The translations under genes and the position numbers were made by a program. 64,000 bases of DNA from Pseudomonadota bacterium. Its GTDB lineage: Bacteria; Pseudomonadota; Gammaproteobacteria; Xanthomonadales; Xanthomonadaceae. Positions 10,601 to 18,143 of this stretch are shown here, one piece after another. Location of the stretch: assembly GCA_023419315.1 (NCBI GenBank), contig JAEZYE010000004.1, positions 11,833 through 75,832 of the forward strand, written 5' to 3'. Numbering within the stretch: the first letter of the stretch is position 1; each line of letters begins with the position of its first letter. The notes under the pieces were generated by a model. The model worked only from the letters and a program-made list of their open reading frames with translations, searched no databases and was not told where the DNA came from.

Positions 10601-10682
10601 AGGCGCGCTGGCCGATACGCCAATGGCGTTCCGCATGATCGTTCCGGACATCCCGCCCGCCGCCGTGGAGTTCACCCACCAT
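7668..10682 (-). CDS. Fusion of GH65 disaccharide phosphorylase and beta-phosphoglucomutase
   Basis: A 1004-residue two-enzyme fusion. Residues 1 to about 770 are a GH65 protein: beta-sandwich N-terminus, the FWDTE motif at 366-370, the general acid Glu497 in TGPDEYTTLVNNNFYTN, and KQADVVMAL further on. Residues 794-1004 are a HAD-type beta-phosphoglucomutase with nucleophile Asp798 and Asp800 in FDLDGVLTDT, the GLASAS motif and KPDPEIF plus GVEDAVAGI. GH65 enzymes split maltose, trehalose, kojibiose or nigerose with phosphate to give beta-glucose-1-phosphate, which the second domain turns into glucose-6-phosphate. A few GH65 members are hydrolases, but the mutase fusion argues for phosphorolysis. 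The ATG at 10682 has AAGGAG five bases upstream. No signal peptide, so cytoplasmic. First gene of the operon. Confidence 0.93.
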   Translation of the reverse strand: MVGELHGGGRDVRNDHAERHWRIGQRAFDPSRAARDETLYALANGGLGVRGGFEEQDSPTDGSFLAAAFERNAIHYHERLAGFARNTDTRVPVAEGKRIRIRLGEQWLDPSEATWEDFERELDLRHGVLRRRLRLRTAAGQVIEIQAERVVPFSEPALLAIRYRVVAIDYDGPITLVSSIESGGKAAAQGDDPRIGAGGGEGLLVVGSGGDADVAWLAQRAPHRGFELTCGQHHRVIEGGLRAEPVESGTDRVEQRFHADIRSGGAAALEKFVSYVHEGDGARRHVAVVDQLRDAALRGFDAFAHAQSATMERFWQQAGLSVSGDASAEQALRFNLFHLLQSAGRNGVDGTAAKGLTGEGYEGHCFWDTEAFVLPVMAFTAPEVARAMLHYRFRTLDAAREHAREMNHPTGALYPWRTIDGGECSAHYPSGSAAYHINAAVAYGIGLYLDASDDVDFLAEAGAEMLFETARIWPQVGHFNPRREGRFCIHEVTGPDEYTTLVNNNFYTNRMAQRHLQRAVSAWHRLQDERPQALSDLARRIALDAGEVEQWARASEAMSLPYDDDQGVYAQDDEFLDKPRWPFPPTTGEHRPLLLDYHPLTLYRHQICKQADVVMALVLAGDGLDPRRKRRSFDYYEAVTTHDSTLSAPVFGILASEVGHADKAWRYFDASVRVDLDDLHRNTDHGVHMAAMAGSWLGLTQGFAGLRVEEGRLSFAPTLPSTWHGYGFNLRWRGCVLRVDVDSEGVRYRLDEGNELAIMHAGEPRVLSPGDAEVQPLAQPREAVRATFPREARALIFDLDGVLTDTAHTHYEAWKQLADEIGVHFDRTINERLKGVDRMASLVIILERAERAYSLDERLQLASRKNGYYVQAIQRVSPADLFDGVLRVLDEARAAGLKIGLASASRNAPTLLARLGIADRFDYVADSARIRRAKPDPEIFLDVAANLGVAPSQCIGVEDAVAGIEAIHAAGMPAIGIGSPEGLPQADVVLASISEFRVQDFVSP

Positions 10683-10737
10683 CCGCTCCTTGCCGCTGCG
10701 CCCCGAGGGCTGACGGCGGCACGCTAGGAAGGCATTG

Positions 10738-10763
10738 TTATCGATGTCAAGTTATCGATGTCA
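10738..10763 (-). promoter_or_regulatory. Tandem LacI-type operator sites over a promoter
   Basis: Two direct copies of TTATCGATGTCA (plus strand) at 10738-10749 and 10752-10763. Each is an imperfect dyad centred on ATCGAT, with the central CG usual for LacI-family operators. On the minus strand a TTGACA box (10746-10751) lies between the two copies, with a weak -10 about 17-18 bases further (TAGCGT). The sites are 56 bases upstream of the GH65 fusion gene and about 165 bases after the LacI gene ends. Repressor bound here would block the -35 region. The assignment to the neighbouring LacI protein is inference. Confidence 0.5.
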
Positions 10764-10927
10764 GATGAGCCCGCCAGCGCGCCGGCCATCTCACTCCAGT
10801 GGCTGTGCGCGGCTAACTTGTTCCAGTCGAATCAGTCACTTGGCGACAATCTGCTGCGCCTGCACAGTGCCTTCACCCTGCGTCGTGCGGGTGCCGATTC
10901 GCGCTGCGACGCAGCAGGCTTCTGCGC

Positions 10928-11971
10928 TCAGGTCGCGCGAAGCACCAGATGGGTCGGGAGGGTCTCGGAGCCGGCTTCTTCGCCGTCGATCAATTGCCGG
11001 ATCTTGCGTGCCAGGGACACGCCGGCGTCGACGAAGTTCTGGTGGATCGAGCTCAGCGGCGGCACATAGGTCGCGCCCAGCGGGGTGTCGTCATAGCCGA
11101 TGACGGACACGTCTTCAGGCACGCGCCGGCCGCGCTCGATCAGTGCGCGGATGGCGCCGATGGCGAGCAGATCGCTGGCCGCGAACAATGCGTCCACCTG
11201 CGGATGCTGCTGGAGCAGCGCGTGCACGACTTCCGCACCGGCATTCACGGTGAAACCGTCCACCGCCGGCGTCAGCGGCGTGATGCCGTACTTGCGCAAC
11301 GTGGCGCTGAAGCCTTCCAGTCGTTCGGCAAACTCGCCATGCGCCGGATCGCCGAGGAACACCGGCCGGCTACGTCCCAGGGCGATGAAGCGTTCGGCGG
11401 CGAGCGCTCCGCCGCGACGGTTGTCGCTGCCGACGACCACTTGCGATTCATGCCGGCTGACTGCGCCCCATACCACCATCGGCCGGCCCCAGCGTTGCAC
11501 TTCATGCATGGCGTCTTCGTTGGCGCCCTGGCCGAGGAGGATGACGCCGTCGGCCGCCTGCACGTTCGGCAGGCTGCCCCCCTGCAAGGACGTGAGCAGG
11601 ACGCTGTACCCGCCACTGGTCAATTCCTGAGTAATGCCCCCCAGCAGTTCGAGCGGATACGGACCGGACATCTGCCGTTCCAGGGTTGGCTTCATCTCCA
11701 CCACGACCGCCACCGTCATGCTGCGACGCAGGCGCAGGTTGCGCGCGCTGACGTTGAAGGCGTACCCGTACTGCTGCGCGATCTCGCGGATGCGCTGCCG
11801 CGTTTCCGCATTGACCAGCGGGCTCTCGCGCAACGCGCGCGACACGGTGATCGCGGACACGCCCGCCACGCGCGCCAGATCCGCCATGGTCGGGTTTTCA
11901 CCGACGGCGGCAGGTTCGGCCTTCAGCAGTGACCGGGGTCTGCCACGTGGTTTGGGGTTCCGGGCGCTCAT
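10928..11971 (-). CDS. LacI-family transcriptional regulator of the sugar operon
   Basis: About 347 residues. The helix-turn-helix is MADLARVAGVSAITVSRALR near residues 30-48, followed by the hinge helix ending NVSARNLRLRRS and a periplasmic-binding-protein-like effector domain with the usual ADGVILLG, DNRRGGALAAERFIALG and DALFAASDLLAIGA segments and a DDTPLGATYVPPLSSIHQN end. The N-terminus carries an extra basic stretch (PKPRGRPRS), an AT-hook-like sequence that is unusual for the family. The start is uncertain: 11971 is chosen as the last Met before the basic stretch; none of the candidate starts has a clear ribosome-binding site. It is upstream of the sugar operon on the same strand and likely represses it in the absence of its sugar. 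Confidence 0.88.
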   Translation of the reverse strand: MSARNPKPRGRPRSLLKAEPAAVGENPTMADLARVAGVSAITVSRALRESPLVNAETRQRIREIAQQYGYAFNVSARNLRLRRSMTVAVVVEMKPTLERQMSGPYPLELLGGITQELTSGGYSVLLTSLQGGSLPNVQAADGVILLGQGANEDAMHEVQRWGRPMVVWGAVSRHESQVVVGSDNRRGGALAAERFIALGRSRPVFLGDPAHGEFAERLEGFSATLRKYGITPLTPAVDGFTVNAGAEVVHALLQQHPQVDALFAASDLLAIGAIRALIERGRRVPEDVSVIGYDDTPLGATYVPPLSSIHQNFVDAGVSLARKIRQLIDGEEAGSETLPTHLVLRAT

Positions 11972-12487
11972 GGAGGCGAAGTGTCGCATGTGCATCGGCC
12001 ACCGGTGCGCCGCGGGCGCAGGATGGCTTCCCAATCCGGCAGATGACGATTCCGGCCGACTCCGGGTCGCATCGAAATCTGCGCCAGGTCAAGCAGCCGG
12101 CGTTCGACGTCGACATGCGCCCGTTCGACACCGTGCCGGATCGTGAACGGTTGCATCGAGTCGCGACGGAAAGGCGCGCGTTGCGATTCCCGAATGCACG
12201 ACGTTGCAAGCAGAGCATGTCCGTCCTCGACAGATCACACTGCGGGCGTTCTGCAAGCGCGATCTTTAAGTCGCATTCAATTCCATGTTGTGTTCAGAAC
12301 GTGGCACAACGTGATGCGACTCGCCAAAACGTGTGAGCGCCGCCGTGGAAAAGTGAAAGATCCGTGGAATTTCGCAAACGTTGCACAGAAATTCAGGTCA
12401 AAAGCCCCTTTCCATTCATGCGGGCTTGGTTACGTTGCGCCTCGCCCGACAACCGGGCCAGGAAATAAAACAACGAGGAGACCTCGA
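11972..12487. other. Non-coding gap between lacI-type gene and outer-membrane protein gene
   Basis: No convincing gene. The right half has lower GC and presumably carries the promoter of the outer-membrane protein gene at 12488. Three copies of AACGTG occur at 12299-12304, 12308-12313 and 12328-12333, with AACGTT slightly later. A short hairpin (GCCCG-ACAAC-CGGGC) lies near 12446-12460 just before the ribosome-binding site AACGAGGAG. Confidence 0.4.
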
Positions 12488-13111
12488 ATGAAAATTCGCA
12501 ACCTGACCATTGCCCTCTCGCTTCTGGCCATTGCCCCGGCCGCTTTCGCACAGGAAACGAACGCCGATGACAAGCGCTTCGCCATCGTCGGTGGCTATGC
12601 GGTGCAGAAGAACGATTCCCGCCCGATCGACAACTCGAGCCTGAGCGTCGACGGTGGTTCCGCCGCCACCTTGAGCGCGAGCTGGTACGCCACGCCGCAG
12701 TTCGCGGTGGAACTGTGGGGCGCGGCCGACAAGTTCGAACAGCGCGTGCGCACGGACGAAACCGGCAAGCTGGGCAACATCGACTCGCAGCCGGTGGCCT
12801 TGAGCGCCCAGTACCATTTCGGCCAGTCGAACGCGACCATCCGTCCGTTCGTGGGCCTGGGCTATTACGAAAACAACTACAGCGGCGGCAACAACATCCG
12901 CGTTGCTGATCAGCACGTCGGACTGGAAACCGCCAAGGGCGCCATGGGCACCGTGGGCGTTGATTTCAACATCAGCCCGTCGTGGTTCGCCCGCGCAGAC
13001 GCCCGCTACCTGCACGGCGGCAGCGACCTGACCCTCAATGGCACGAGCACCAACGAAGAAGCCAAGATGAATCCGTGGATTGTCGGCTTCGGTGTCGGCG
13101 CCCGCTTCTGA
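12488..13111 (+). CDS. OmpW/OmpA-like small outer-membrane beta-barrel protein
   Basis: A 207-residue protein with a clean signal peptide (MKIRNLTIALSLLAIAPAAFA, cut before QETNADD). The mature part alternates polar and hydrophobic residues in the way of an eight-stranded barrel, and includes FVGLGYYENNYSGG, VGVDFNISPSWFARADARYL and a C-terminal FGVGARF ending in phenylalanine, the BAM-recognition signature. A good ribosome-binding site (GAGGAG) precedes the ATG by seven bases; a longer in-frame reading upstream lacks coding character. It is monocistronic, ending at a strong terminator. Members of this group are general porin-like or structural outer-membrane proteins; ligand unknown. Confidence 0.82.
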   Translation: MKIRNLTIALSLLAIAPAAFAQETNADDKRFAIVGGYAVQKNDSRPIDNSSLSVDGGSAATLSASWYATPQFAVELWGAADKFEQRVRTDETGKLGNIDSQPVALSAQYHFGQSNATIRPFVGLGYYENNYSGGNNIRVADQHVGLETAKGAMGTVGVDFNISPSWFARADARYLHGGSDLTLNGTSTNEEAKMNPWIVGFGVGARF

Positions 13112-13147
13112 TTGTCGTGAGTGAGCAAAGGCGACGTGTTCGCCGAG

Positions 13148-13180
13148 AAAAAAGGGCCTTCGAGGCCCTTTTTTCTTTTT
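13148..13180. terminator. Bidirectional rho-independent terminator
   Basis: A perfect 12-bp stem AAAAAAGGGCCT / AGGCCCTTTTTT (13148-13159 with 13163-13174) around a TCG loop, with A-runs on one side and T-runs on the other. It separates the converging outer-membrane protein gene (plus) and the membrane protein gene ending at 13188 (minus) and can serve both. Confidence 0.92.
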
Positions 13181-13187
13181 GTCAGAG

Positions 13188-13724
13188 TCAGATGCGCCGC
13201 AGGCGGCGCAGCCGGTGACGCAATCCCCATGCATAACCCAGGGCGTACCCGAGCAGCAGGCCCGCAAGCGCGACGACACCGGCATGCCAGTCCGATTCCA
13301 GCGGCTGGCCATTCCACCACGCACTGCCCTGTTTCGCGATCTGGAACACGCTCAGAACAACGCGGCCCACGACCAGCGCGGTCAGCCCAAGGATGATCCA
13401 GGGATTGGGCTGGTAATACAGACCTTGCGATTGCCATTCGAACCGGCTCGTCCAAAGCGCGGCAATCGCCACCAGCAATCCCACCAGCATTCCTCCCATG
13501 GCCTGCACGAACTGGTGCGGAAACCACGCCCCCAGCAGCGCATTGACGATCACGAAGAGGCCGGCCACGACCAGCATCGACCACGCATTGAAGTTGACCA
13601 GCCACGGTCGGGCCAGGCGACGCGACCGGCCAATTCGATAGCGTTGCCAGATCGACAAGGGCAGCAACACTGCCCAGAGCGCCATGAGGATCAGGAACGC
13701 AAGCGGGATGAGCAACAAAGGCAT
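13188..13724 (-). CDS. Multi-span inner-membrane protein of unknown function (CcdC/DUF1453-like)
   Basis: 178 residues with five to six hydrophobic spans, beginning MPLLLIPLAFLILMALWAVL and ending in a basic tail (RHRLRRLRRI). The stretch IWQRYRIGRSRRLARPWLVN between spans 1 and 2 is strongly positive and should face the cytoplasm. I do not recognise it with certainty; it resembles small DUF1453/CcdC-like proteins in span pattern only. It starts two bases after the stop codon of the EamA transporter gene, with GGAGCA upstream, so the two are probably translated from one message. Confidence 0.7.
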   Translation of the reverse strand: MPLLLIPLAFLILMALWAVLLPLSIWQRYRIGRSRRLARPWLVNFNAWSMLVVAGLFVIVNALLGAWFPHQFVQAMGGMLVGLLVAIAALWTSRFEWQSQGLYYQPNPWIILGLTALVVGRVVLSVFQIAKQGSAWWNGQPLESDWHAGVVALAGLLLGYALGYAWGLRHRLRRLRRI

Positions 13725-13726
13725 GG

Positions 13727-14608
13727 TCAGGGATGCTCCGCTTCCGCATGCGTGGCTTCGCGCCGAAGCAGGTACCAGCCGCTGGCCACGATGATCGCCG
13801 CACCGGCCCATGTCGCGGTGCCGGGCAATACGCCCCACAAGGCCACGTCGAGCATCACGCCCCACAGCAGCGCGGTGTACTCGAGCGGTGCAATGAGCGA
13901 AGCCTCGCCGCGCCGGAATGCTTCCGTCAAAGCGATTTGCGCCAGCGACCCCGCCACGCCAATGGCCAGGATGATCCATGCATCCGTCATCCGTACCGGC
14001 TGCCATCCGCGCCACGCGAGCATCCATGCGCCTGCCGACAGCAGCAGCATGAACCACACCACCATCGCCTGCGTGCTGTCTCGCTGCGCCAGCATGCGCA
14101 CGGTAATCGCGCCGGCGGCGTAGCATCCCGCCGCCACAAGCACGGCCAGTCCACCGATCGTCACCATGCCCTCGCCCGTTGGACGCAGGATCACCAGCAC
14201 GCCGAGCAAGCCGACCCCGATCGCGATCCAGCGCCCGCGCCCCACCGATTCGCCCAGGAACGGACCGGCCATCATCGTGACCAGCAGCGGCGCCACGAAG
14301 GTGATGGCGTACGCAGTGGTCAACGGCATCCCGCGCAGGCCGTAAACGAAGCCGGCCATCATGCCGACGCCGAGCACGCCGCGCAGCAGGTGCAGCGGCC
14401 AGTGCACGCGCAGCAGGCTGCGTGGCGGAACCGTGAACAGCGCCCATGCGAGGACGAAGGGAAGCGAAGACAGACCGCGCAGCGCCGCCACCTGCAACGG
14501 CGGATAGCGCGCCGACAGCAGCTTGAGGCCGGCATCCATGACGGCGAACAGAGCGACCGCGACGATCATCAGCAGTGCGGCGGCGAGCGGGGCGTTCCGG
14601 GTTTGCAT
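13727..14608 (-). CDS. EamA/DMT-family transporter
   Basis: 293 residues with ten membrane spans in two homologous EamA halves. Recognisable pieces are ARYPPLQVAALRGLSSLPFV in the first half (the family's conserved helix 2 region), MPLTTAYAITFVAPLLVTMM and, in the second half, EASLIAPLEYTALLWGVMLD. Such proteins export or import amino acids, nucleotides or other small metabolites through the inner membrane; the substrate here is not predictable. It is followed almost directly by a small membrane protein gene on the same strand. Confidence 0.88.
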   Translation of the reverse strand: MQTRNAPLAAALLMIVAVALFAVMDAGLKLLSARYPPLQVAALRGLSSLPFVLAWALFTVPPRSLLRVHWPLHLLRGVLGVGMMAGFVYGLRGMPLTTAYAITFVAPLLVTMMAGPFLGESVGRGRWIAIGVGLLGVLVILRPTGEGMVTIGGLAVLVAAGCYAAGAITVRMLAQRDSTQAMVVWFMLLLSAGAWMLAWRGWQPVRMTDAWIILAIGVAGSLAQIALTEAFRRGEASLIAPLEYTALLWGVMLDVALWGVLPGTATWAGAAIIVASGWYLLRREATHAEAEHP

Positions 14609-14700
14609 GGCCCATTATCACGCGTCCGCACTCGAGCGCTGCATCCCCTGCATGTCGCTCACGCTAGAATGTCGCCCCCTCGCCAGCCCGCGTGCACGCC

Positions 14701-15183
14701 ATGCCCTCTTTCGACGTGGTTTCCGAAGTCAACCAACATGAACTGACCAATGCGGTGGATCAGGCCAACCGCGAACTGGCGAACCGATTCGATTTCAAGG
14801 GCGTGGAAGCAAAGTTCGCGCTCGAGGAAAACGTCATCACGCAATCGGCGCCAAGCGATTTCCAGGTCAAGCAGATGACCGACATCCTGCGTGCGCGGCT
14901 CATTGCCCGCGGGATCGATCCGCGCTGCCTCGAGTTCGGCGACGTGGAAACCAATCTGGCGCAGGCGCGGCAGAAAGTCACGGTGAAGCAGGGAGTCGAG
15001 CAGAAGCTGGCCAAGAAAATCGCCGCCTCAATCAAGGAAGCCAAAATCAAGGTGGAAACACAGATCAACGGCGACAAGCTGCGCGTCAGCGGCAAGAAGC
15101 GCGACGATTTGCAGGAGGTCATTGCGCTGTTGAAGAACGGCGAATTCGAACTGCCGTTGCAGTACGACAATTTCCGTGATTGA
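14701..15183 (+). CDS. yajQ: YajQ-family nucleotide-binding protein
   Basis: 160 residues, the normal length for the family, starting MPSFDVVSEVN with the conserved QANRELANRFDFKG and ending VIALLKNGEFELPLQYDNFRD. YajQ folds as two ferredoxin-like domains; a Xanthomonas homologue binds cyclic di-GMP and acts with a LysR-type regulator in virulence gene control, while E. coli YajQ binds nucleotides. The ATG at 14701 is chosen over one nine bases earlier because all homologues begin M-PSFD. The stop overlaps the GTG start of the next gene by eight bases. Confidence 0.95.
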   Translation: MPSFDVVSEVNQHELTNAVDQANRELANRFDFKGVEAKFALEENVITQSAPSDFQVKQMTDILRARLIARGIDPRCLEFGDVETNLAQARQKVTVKQGVEQKLAKKIAASIKEAKIKVETQINGDKLRVSGKKRDDLQEVIALLKNGEFELPLQYDNFRD

Positions 15184-15745
15184 TCCAGACGCCAATGCCC
15201 CCACTGGTGAGGCACGTGATCCCATCGGCGAAACGCGCCGGTGGATCGAACGCGCTGTCATCGGTCTGAACCTGTGCCCGTTCGCCAAGGCCGTCTACGT
15301 CAAGGAGCAGGTCCGCTTCGTGCTTAGCGACGCGACGACCTCGGAAGCACTGCTCGAACAACTGGCCGAAGAACTGGTGCTGCTGCGCGATACCGATCCG
15401 GAGGCGATCGACACCACGCTCATCGTTCATCCCGATGTGCTCACCGACTTCCTCGACTACAACGATTTCCTCGAGAACGCCGACGCCGCCGTCGAGGCGC
15501 TGGATCTGCAGGGCATTCTGCAGGTCGCGAGCTTCCACCCGGACTACCAGTTCGCGGGTGCTGCGCCGGACGACATCAGCCACTTCACCAACCGCTCGCC
15601 CTACCCCACGCTGCATCTGCTTCGCGAGGACAGTGTCGAACGCGCGGTTGCGGCGTTTCCGGATCCCGATGTGATTGTCGAGCGGAACATCAGGACGCTT
15701 GAAGCACTGGGACACGCGGGATGGCGGAAGCTGCTCGCCGATTGA
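15176..15745 (+). CDS. DUF1415 family protein
   Basis: 189 residues starting at GTG 15176, inside the last codons of yajQ, so translation is likely coupled. The family signature is visible: WIERAVIGLNLCPFAKAVY near the N-terminus with its conserved Cys-Pro, VHPDVLTDFLDYNDFL in the middle, and QVASFHPDYQFAG with NRSPYPTLHLLRE. The CP-F motif has suggested a metal or redox role, but no function has been shown. Its last 56 bases overlap the end of the converging RAYT-like gene on the other strand. Confidence 0.88.
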   Translation: MIDPDANAPTGEARDPIGETRRWIERAVIGLNLCPFAKAVYVKEQVRFVLSDATTSEALLEQLAEELVLLRDTDPEAIDTTLIVHPDVLTDFLDYNDFLENADAAVEALDLQGILQVASFHPDYQFAGAAPDDISHFTNRSPYPTLHLLREDSVERAVAAFPDPDVIVERNIRTLEALGHAGWRKLLAD

Positions 15746-16277
15746 GCGCTTCCATTGCGCTACCCGTCGCGGCTTCGCCACCGCCACGCGTCGACTCGAA
15801 GTGATGCGCCGCCCGCCGGGGCAGATGTTCGAGCCAGCGGCTATCCCAGTAGGGATACTGTCCCAGTTCGTCCGCCAGACCCGCGCGCAGGATCTGGCCG
15901 ACCAGATGGCTCGCCGTAGCGGGCACCGAAGCATTCCTGCGGACCGCATGCTCATGGAAATCCCGCGACCAGACGCGTCCCAGCTCGGGGAACTCCATTC
16001 TCAGCCAGCGCGTGCTGTTCGTCTTCAGGCCAGTGACGAGCAACGACAGCTCATCGAAGCCGCCGGGTTCGACCAGACCGAGCCAGCGATCCGGCATCAG
16101 CACCCATGCCAGCAATTTCGAGCGATACCACAGCCTGGAATCCGTCATCGCACGGCAAGCGCTGTACGCCAGCGGCGCTTCCGCGAAAATCGGATTCCGC
16201 CTCCACGTGGTGAAGCTCACGACGTGGACGCGACGTGTTTCGGAACCCACCGTCTTCGATATCGAATAGCCATCCAT
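15690..16277 (-). CDS. REP-associated tyrosine transposase (RAYT) homologue lacking the catalytic residues
   Basis: 195 residues with the RAYT layout: RRVHVVSFTTWRRNPIFAEA near the N-terminus, the segment LAWVLMPDRWLGLVE where active enzymes have MPD-HWH-GLVE, RVWSRDFHEHAVRR and LRAGLADELGQYPYWDSRWL. Both His of the HUH metal site are changed (CGC and CTC codons, one base each from CAC), and the nucleophilic Tyr of the usual ARYIV segment is His (ASHLV). The protein therefore should not cut DNA. The frame is intact and has a strong AAGGAGG site seven bases before the ATG, so it is probably still expressed. The C-terminal about 40 residues are an extra tail read antisense over the DUF1415 gene. 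Confidence 0.75.
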   Translation of the reverse strand: MDGYSISKTVGSETRRVHVVSFTTWRRNPIFAEAPLAYSACRAMTDSRLWYRSKLLAWVLMPDRWLGLVEPGGFDELSLLVTGLKTNSTRWLRMEFPELGRVWSRDFHEHAVRRNASVPATASHLVGQILRAGLADELGQYPYWDSRWLEHLPRRAAHHFESTRGGGEAATGSAMEALNRRAASAIPRVPVLQAS

Positions 16278-16380
16278 GGCCGACCTCCTTCCCTGTGAGG
16301 CCAGCTTGGCTGGGTCGACACGGGCAAGCCATCAGCGAAGCACTGAAATCCGAATCAGTGGAGTCCTACCCCGCCCCGGG

Positions 16381-17088
16381 TCATGGTTGCGGTGAAAGCA
16401 GGATCTGCACATCCGTCCCACTCAATGCGCGCCATTGGCCGGCATCGAGATCGTCAAGTCCCAATCCGCCGATCCGGCTCCGATGCAGCGCTTCGACGTG
16501 ATTGCCGACCGCGGCGAACATGCGCCGCACCTGGTGATAGCGGCCTTCGGTCAACACAAGCCGCGCGTGGCGTGCGTCATCCACGTGGAGGATTGCGGGC
16601 GCCAGCGGCGTGTCTTCCGATTCGAGCATCAATGCGCCGCTCGCGAACGCCGCCGCTTCGTCGCCGCGCAGATCGCGCGCCAGCGTGACGTCATAGACCT
16701 TGGGCAGGTTCGATTTCGGCGAGATGATCCGGTGCAGCAGCGCGCCGTCGTCGGTCATCAACAACAAACCGGAGGTGTCGCGGTCCAGCCTGCCGACGGA
16801 CGACAACACCGGAGCACGCAAGCGGAACCGCGGCGGCAACAGGTCGTAGATCAATCGACCGGCATCCTTGGTCGAACAGGTGTAGCCCACCGGTTTGTGG
16901 AGCGCGAGGATGAGGCCGGGTGCGGGATCCAGCGGTTCGCCGTCCACGCGGATGCGCGCGTGTTCGACGGGATCGTCGGTATACAGCACTTCACCGTTCT
17001 CATCGGTCACCCGGCCTTCGCGGAACATCGCCACCACCTGCTTGCGACTTCCGTAGCCGAGATTGGCCAGATGCTTGACGATCTTCAT
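16381..17088 (-). CDS. rsuA: 16S rRNA pseudouridine(516) synthase
   Basis: 235 residues. An S4-like RNA-binding domain (residues 1-60, HLANLGYGSRKQVVAMFREG) precedes the pseudouridine synthase domain with the catalytic Asp in GRLDRDTSGLLLMTDDG at about residue 100, preceded by HKPVGYTCSTKD and followed by KVYDVTL and GRYHQVRRMFAAVGNHV. This arrangement is that of RsuA, which modifies U516 of small-subunit rRNA. The start at 17088 overlaps the stop of the methyltransferase gene by four bases (ATGA). Pairing with another small-subunit rRNA modification enzyme suggests a small ribosome-maturation operon. Confidence 0.92.
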   Translation of the reverse strand: MKIVKHLANLGYGSRKQVVAMFREGRVTDENGEVLYTDDPVEHARIRVDGEPLDPAPGLILALHKPVGYTCSTKDAGRLIYDLLPPRFRLRAPVLSSVGRLDRDTSGLLLMTDDGALLHRIISPKSNLPKVYDVTLARDLRGDEAAAFASGALMLESEDTPLAPAILHVDDARHARLVLTEGRYHQVRRMFAAVGNHVEALHRSRIGGLGLDDLDAGQWRALSGTDVQILLSPQP

Positions 17089-18143
17089 GCGCGACCGTCC
17101 CGCACGGCTTCGATGATCTTGAATCCATCGCGCGCCGCGTGCACACGCGCCTGCCGGAAATGCTGCTGGACGACCTCTTCGTACGGCAGATGGCGATTGG
17201 CGACCAGCCACAATCGCCCGCCCGGACGCAGCGCCTCTGCGGCCACGCGGATGAAGCGTTGGCCGATGTCGGGACGGCTGGCCCGTCCCTGTGCATGAAA
17301 GGGCGGGTTGCTGACGGTGAAGTCGTAACGCTTGGCGATGCCACGCGTGACATCGTGCCAATGAAAGCCCAGCGGAACACGCGCATCGGCGAGGTTGCGT
17401 TCGGCCAGCGCCAGTGCGCGCGCTTCGGCTTCGTACAGATCGACCCCCGTCACGGCTTCATTCCTCGACAGGACTTCAGCGGTGAGATAGCCGTATCCGG
17501 CACCGAGATCCGCGCCTTCGCCACGCAGATCGCCGGGCAGATGTTCGGCGAGCAATGCGGATGCGGTGTCGATGCGATCCCAGGCGAACACGCCGGGACG
17601 GCTGATGAAGCGTCCGCCGAGGATCGCGCGTGGCGCATCGAGCGCGCGCCATGCGTCGCGCAGCGCGCCCTCGGCCTCTTCGTCATTGCGATGTTTCCAG
17701 AACACGCGGCAGTGATACTTGCTGAGCATGCCATCGAGTCCGCCGGCAATCGCGCGCATGTCCGCCTCGGCGGTCTTCGCGCCTTCGCTGTTGGGCACGC
17801 TGGCAATCACGGGCGCACCGGGCGCCGCCAGCGCGAGTGCACGTGCGAACAACGCACGCGCTTCGTCGCGCTGGCGGGGCGGCAGGATCAGCACCGCCGC
17901 GAATCGACCGGCCTGCGCGGACAGATCCGCATCGGCAATCACGTCGAGGCGCGCCTGCACGAGCGCATCGGCATCGGGCTTGAAGCTCTGTTCGCATACC
18001 AGAGAACGCAGCGGCAACTGCCGCAGTGCCGCGCCATCACGTGCGCGCAGGAACAGGACGGGTCCTTCTTCGGGCCACACGAGATCGCTGCGCAGGAACG
18101 GCAGCATCAAGGCGTCGAGTGCGGGATCGGAATGCGTACTCAA
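17085..18143 (-). CDS. rsmC: 16S rRNA (guanine1207-N2)-methyltransferase, RsmC type
   Basis: About 352 residues with two Rossmann-like halves. The N-terminal half is the non-catalytic MTS-N domain; the C-terminal half has the SAM-binding DLGAGYGYLTAEVLS segment, the acidic VTGVDLYEAEA loop and the catalytic NPPFH motif. The MTS domain ends with VANRHLPYEEVVQQHF. These features match RsmC/RlmG; adjacency to rsuA favours RsmC. The start is most likely the TTG at 18143 (L-STHSDPALDALMLPFL), since family members begin about here and no ATG fits; the reading frame continues upstream without family similarity. Confidence 0.88.
   Translation of the reverse strand: MSTHSDPALDALMLPFLRSDLVWPEEGPVLFLRARDGAALRQLPLRSLVCEQSFKPDADALVQARLDVIADADLSAQAGRFAAVLILPPRQRDEARALFARALALAAPGAPVIASVPNSEGAKTAEADMRAIAGGLDGMLSKYHCRVFWKHRNDEEAEGALRDAWRALDAPRAILGGRFISRPGVFAWDRIDTASALLAEHLPGDLRGEGADLGAGYGYLTAEVLSRNEAVTGVDLYEAEARALALAERNLADARVPLGFHWHDVTRGIAKRYDFTVSNPPFHAQGRASRPDIGQRFIRVAAEALRPGGRLWLVANRHLPYEEVVQQHFRQARVHAARDGFKIIEAVRDGRA

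Noticed and set aside
13188..14621. A 477-codon minus-strand reading that would fuse the small membrane protein to an upstream arginine-rich half
   Set aside because: The upstream half is a frame-shifted shadow of the EamA transporter; the true membrane protein starts at 13724 with a ribosome-binding site.
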